Source: Allomyces macrogynus ATCC 38327
Lineage: Eukaryota > Blastocladiomycota > Blastocladiomycetes > Blastocladiales > Blastocladiaceae
Reading direction: 5' to 3'
Length of the DNA stretch: 22,036 nt
Assembly (NCBI GenBank): GCA_000151295.1
Contig: GG745334.1
Location: forward strand, 225,831 to 247,866
Shown piece after piece: positions 20,089 through 22,036 of this stretch. The position numbers and the translations under genes are program-made. The notes beneath the pieces are model-generated. The model ran no database searches, was not told the DNA's origin, and was given only the letters and a program-made list of their open reading frames with translations. Numbering within the stretch: the first letter of the stretch is position 1; every line of letters starts with the position of its first letter.

Positions 20089-20455
20089 GTAGCGCGTCGA
20101 GGTTCCTCGTGCACACCCACATCGCCAGCGCGGGGCTGGATGGTGGGCTGCCGTTGCGGCCCTCGGTCGGCACCGTCGTTTGCAAATAACATACGCTAGT
20201 TTGATTCCACATCGCTCTTGACATGGTCGTCGTCCCCCTCTGCTCCACTCGAGATTCCCTTGTGCAACAGCCAACAATGCGGACCCCACGTCACGCGTCA
20301 GAGACCCAAAGCGCATCCAACGCGCAAGGATTCGTCGATAGATCACCGAGGAACAACAGACCATGAGCAACAACGGATTACAGCTGGCAAGTATTTACAA
20401 AACTGCCCCGACCCCTCTTCGTCCTCCCACTTCGTACGCCGCCGGTGGGTCGCGC
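20089..20455. other. Convergent 3' flanks
   Basis: 367 bases between two genes that end toward each other. I see no exact AATAAA on either strand (AATAAC occurs near 20187) and no gene. Confidence 0.4.
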
Positions 20456-21539
20456 TCACAACGGCCCGGGCCCCGTGTTCACCATCAAATTCGTCCCGCC
20501 GCGACTGAAGACTGCCGGCGTACTCGCCCCCGTCGCTGGTCCCGGGACCAGTCCCTCAGCCGCGGCTACCGGCTGCTTGGCACCTCCGCCCACCGTCGCG
20601 TCCTGTCCACCCGGTACCGCAGGCGCAGAGACTTTGGCGTGAATCACGCGTGCCGTAGCCGTCACGTCGTGCATTGCGCGCCGCAACTCGTCCAACTACC
20701 CCCACACGTCGTCAGAATGAGCTCCACCGTCTTTCAAACGCCGTCGGCGCAGGGTGGACTCGCGTACCTTGGCCGTCAGCGCCAGCGTCTGCTCACGCTT
20801 GATCGCAAACCGGTCGAGATTCTTTTTGTACGTGTCCGGATTCGCCATGCCGGTCGGCGCGCCGGCAGCGTCGGTCGTGTCGGGCCCGGTGCGTCCAGGT
20901 GGTGGCGCTGCGGTACTTCCTGGCGCTTGACTATCATCACGATTCGTTAGCCCGAGTACACGCGGACGGCATCGAACGGGACGTGACGGCGCACCTTGTC
21001 GGGGACGCGCTGTCGCCAACCCCATTCTGCGCCGCATGCGAGAGCGCAATCCCGAGCTGCAACTGCTTGAGATGCTCGAGGTGCTGGAAGAGCAGTTGCT
21101 CCTCCTGCGTCGAACCTGTCGACACGTCGCCGAACCGTCAATTCCTTGCCATACTGCGCTCATGGCTGGAACATAATCAATACGGACCAAACAGCGTCTC
21201 GCGCGCCTGCGGCGCCGACCCACGCCGTCCCGCGCTCTGTTGCTGCGTCGTCGTCGTCTCGGTACCCGGTGCACTTGGTTTCGCGCCGATTGGGACGCCG
21301 TTCCACGCAACACCAGCGAGCGGTGCGCCGCCGCCGCCATTGGATGCGCGTCGCGGTCCGGTCCCGTTGGTTGAGGCCATGGCGGGATCTTTCTTTTGCA
21401 GCGCAATGAGCGCGGGCGTCGAGTGGAACGACGTGCTCGTCGGTCGAATCGTCGCGGCCTGCAGCGAGCTGCGTGGAGTCTGCGCCGGCGAGACGGGCGC
21501 AGCGGCGGCAGCAGCGGCGGGGGTGAAAGGGTCGTCCAT
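20456..21539 (-). CDS. Unrecognised Ala/Pro/Thr-rich protein with helical segments, 4 exons
   Basis: Minus-strand exons are 21539-21188, 21115-20995, 20930-20768 and 20695-20456, giving 291 residues ending in TGA; all phases agree and the donors are GTCCGT, GTGCGC and GTACGC. The N terminus begins MDDPFTP and continues with an Ala-rich and Ser/Thr/Gly/Gln-rich low-complexity stretch. Two charged helical segments follow, QEEQLLFQHLEHLKQLQLGI and KKNLDRFAIKREQTLALTAK joined to LDELRRAMHDVTATARV, which could form a coiled coil. The C terminus is Gly/Ala/Pro-rich. I do not recognise a family. The frame is open upstream of the chosen ATG as far as an acceptor-like site (CAATCAG) at 21701, so a further 5' exon encoding up to about 54 more residues (21700-21540) cannot be excluded. 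The gene is probably divergent from a plus-strand gene at 21773. Confidence 0.6.
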
Positions 21540-21772
21540 TCCTGGCCGTGCGGCCGCAAATGGCACCGTGGCACGCGACGGACGGTTCAAGATCGGTTGC
21601 AGCAAGTGTCGCACGCCACTAAAGGGCGTAACGTCGGGCGGGGTTTCAACATGGTGGCCCTGCTCGCCCGAGGCTTTCGCGGCAAAGGCGACGTCCGGCC
21701 CTGATTGAAAACGAGCTGGCCAGCGCGTCGCACACTCCGGTGCCGCTCCGCTGGCCCATCGCCGACACGATT

Positions 21773-22036
21773 ATGGAGCACGACGACGACGCTGGACCGG
21801 CGCGACCCACGCCCGCACGCGACGTGAACGAGCCAGCACTGCTACCCCTCAGGATGCGAGCCGTGCTCACGATTCAACCGCAAGGCGACTACAGTCGGGT
21901 CTATCACGTCGAGTGTATCGATGCCCGCGCATCATTCACGTGGCGCGTGGTCAGGGCTGATGATCCTGTGGCTGCTCCGCGCGCTCGGCTTCGTCTTGGT
22001 CGTCAGGGTCGAATCTTCATCCTGGTGGGTCTTCAG
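21773..22036 (+). CDS. Possible 5' end of a plus-strand gene, truncated by the window
   Basis: The frame from ATG at 21773 stays open for 88 codons to the window end. It encodes MEHDDDAGPARPTPARDVNE, then MRAVLTIQPQGDYSRVYHVE and FTWRVVRADD, which read like an ordinary mixed-composition protein with beta-strand-like stretches and not like a GC artefact. The same frame is open upstream to about 21625, so the start could be earlier or within an exon. The minus strand here shows several stops and no continuation of the gene at 20456-21539. I do not recognise the product. If real, it is head-to-head with that gene across about 233 bases. Confidence 0.4.
   Translation, partial: MEHDDDAGPARPTPARDVNEPALLPLRMRAVLTIQPQGDYSRVYHVECIDARASFTWRVVRADDPVAAPRARLRLGRQGRIFILVGLQ

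Overview
The window is nuclear DNA from a eukaryote with spliceosomal introns, and most likely from a GC-rich fungus. Genes are dense, lie on both strands, and contain short introns (67-120 nt in the models below). The GH15 protein is of the fungal type, and a RAD18 with RING, UBZ and SAP domains fits the same assignment. The lineage (zoosporic or early-diverging fungi are my guess) is an inference. I built exon-intron models by hand. Each intact model closes in frame from start to stop, except the GH15 gene, which has one unexplained frame change near its N terminus.

Layout, left to right. (1) 25-2349, minus: a complete seven-exon AMP-forming acyl/aryl-CoA ligase. (2) About 1.08 kb of divergent promoter DNA. 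(3) 3430-5431, plus: a complete five-exon cytochrome P450 of the fatty-acid hydroxylase type. These two head-to-head genes could act on related lipid or aromatic acids. (4) 5432-7299: a stretch of broken genes. It holds the 3' end of a PTRHD1-like peptidyl-tRNA hydrolase gene and two related fragments that I associate, from memory, with the DUF4804/MavL-like family. (5) 7500-11624, minus: an eleven-exon GH15 (glucoamylase/trehalase-like) gene with a large low-complexity insertion. (6) 12005-14205, minus: a ten-exon leucine-rich-repeat protein. (7) 14519-15944, plus: RAD18, divergent from the LRR gene. (8) 15977-16259, minus: a possible small spliced gene, tail-to-tail with RAD18. (9) 17192-18661, plus: an NIF/CTD-type (Nem1/CTDNEP1-like) phosphatase behind a TATA box. 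(10) 19552-20088, plus: an intronless 178-residue acidic protein with strongly biased codons that I do not recognise. (11) 20456-21539, minus: an unrecognised Ala/Pro/Thr-rich protein with helical segments. (12) 21773-22036, plus: a possible partial gene running off the window, head-to-head with the previous one.

No single pathway joins these genes, and this is an ordinary mix of housekeeping functions. The most unusual features are the splice-donor consensus (GTNCG in 29 of 38 modelled introns), the graveyard of gene fragments at 6.1-7.3 kb, the frame break in the GH15 gene, a likely GC-AG intron in the LRR gene, and an in-frame phosphatase intron whose own acceptor TAG is a stop codon. I saw no CRISPR array, tRNA, rRNA or intact transposon.
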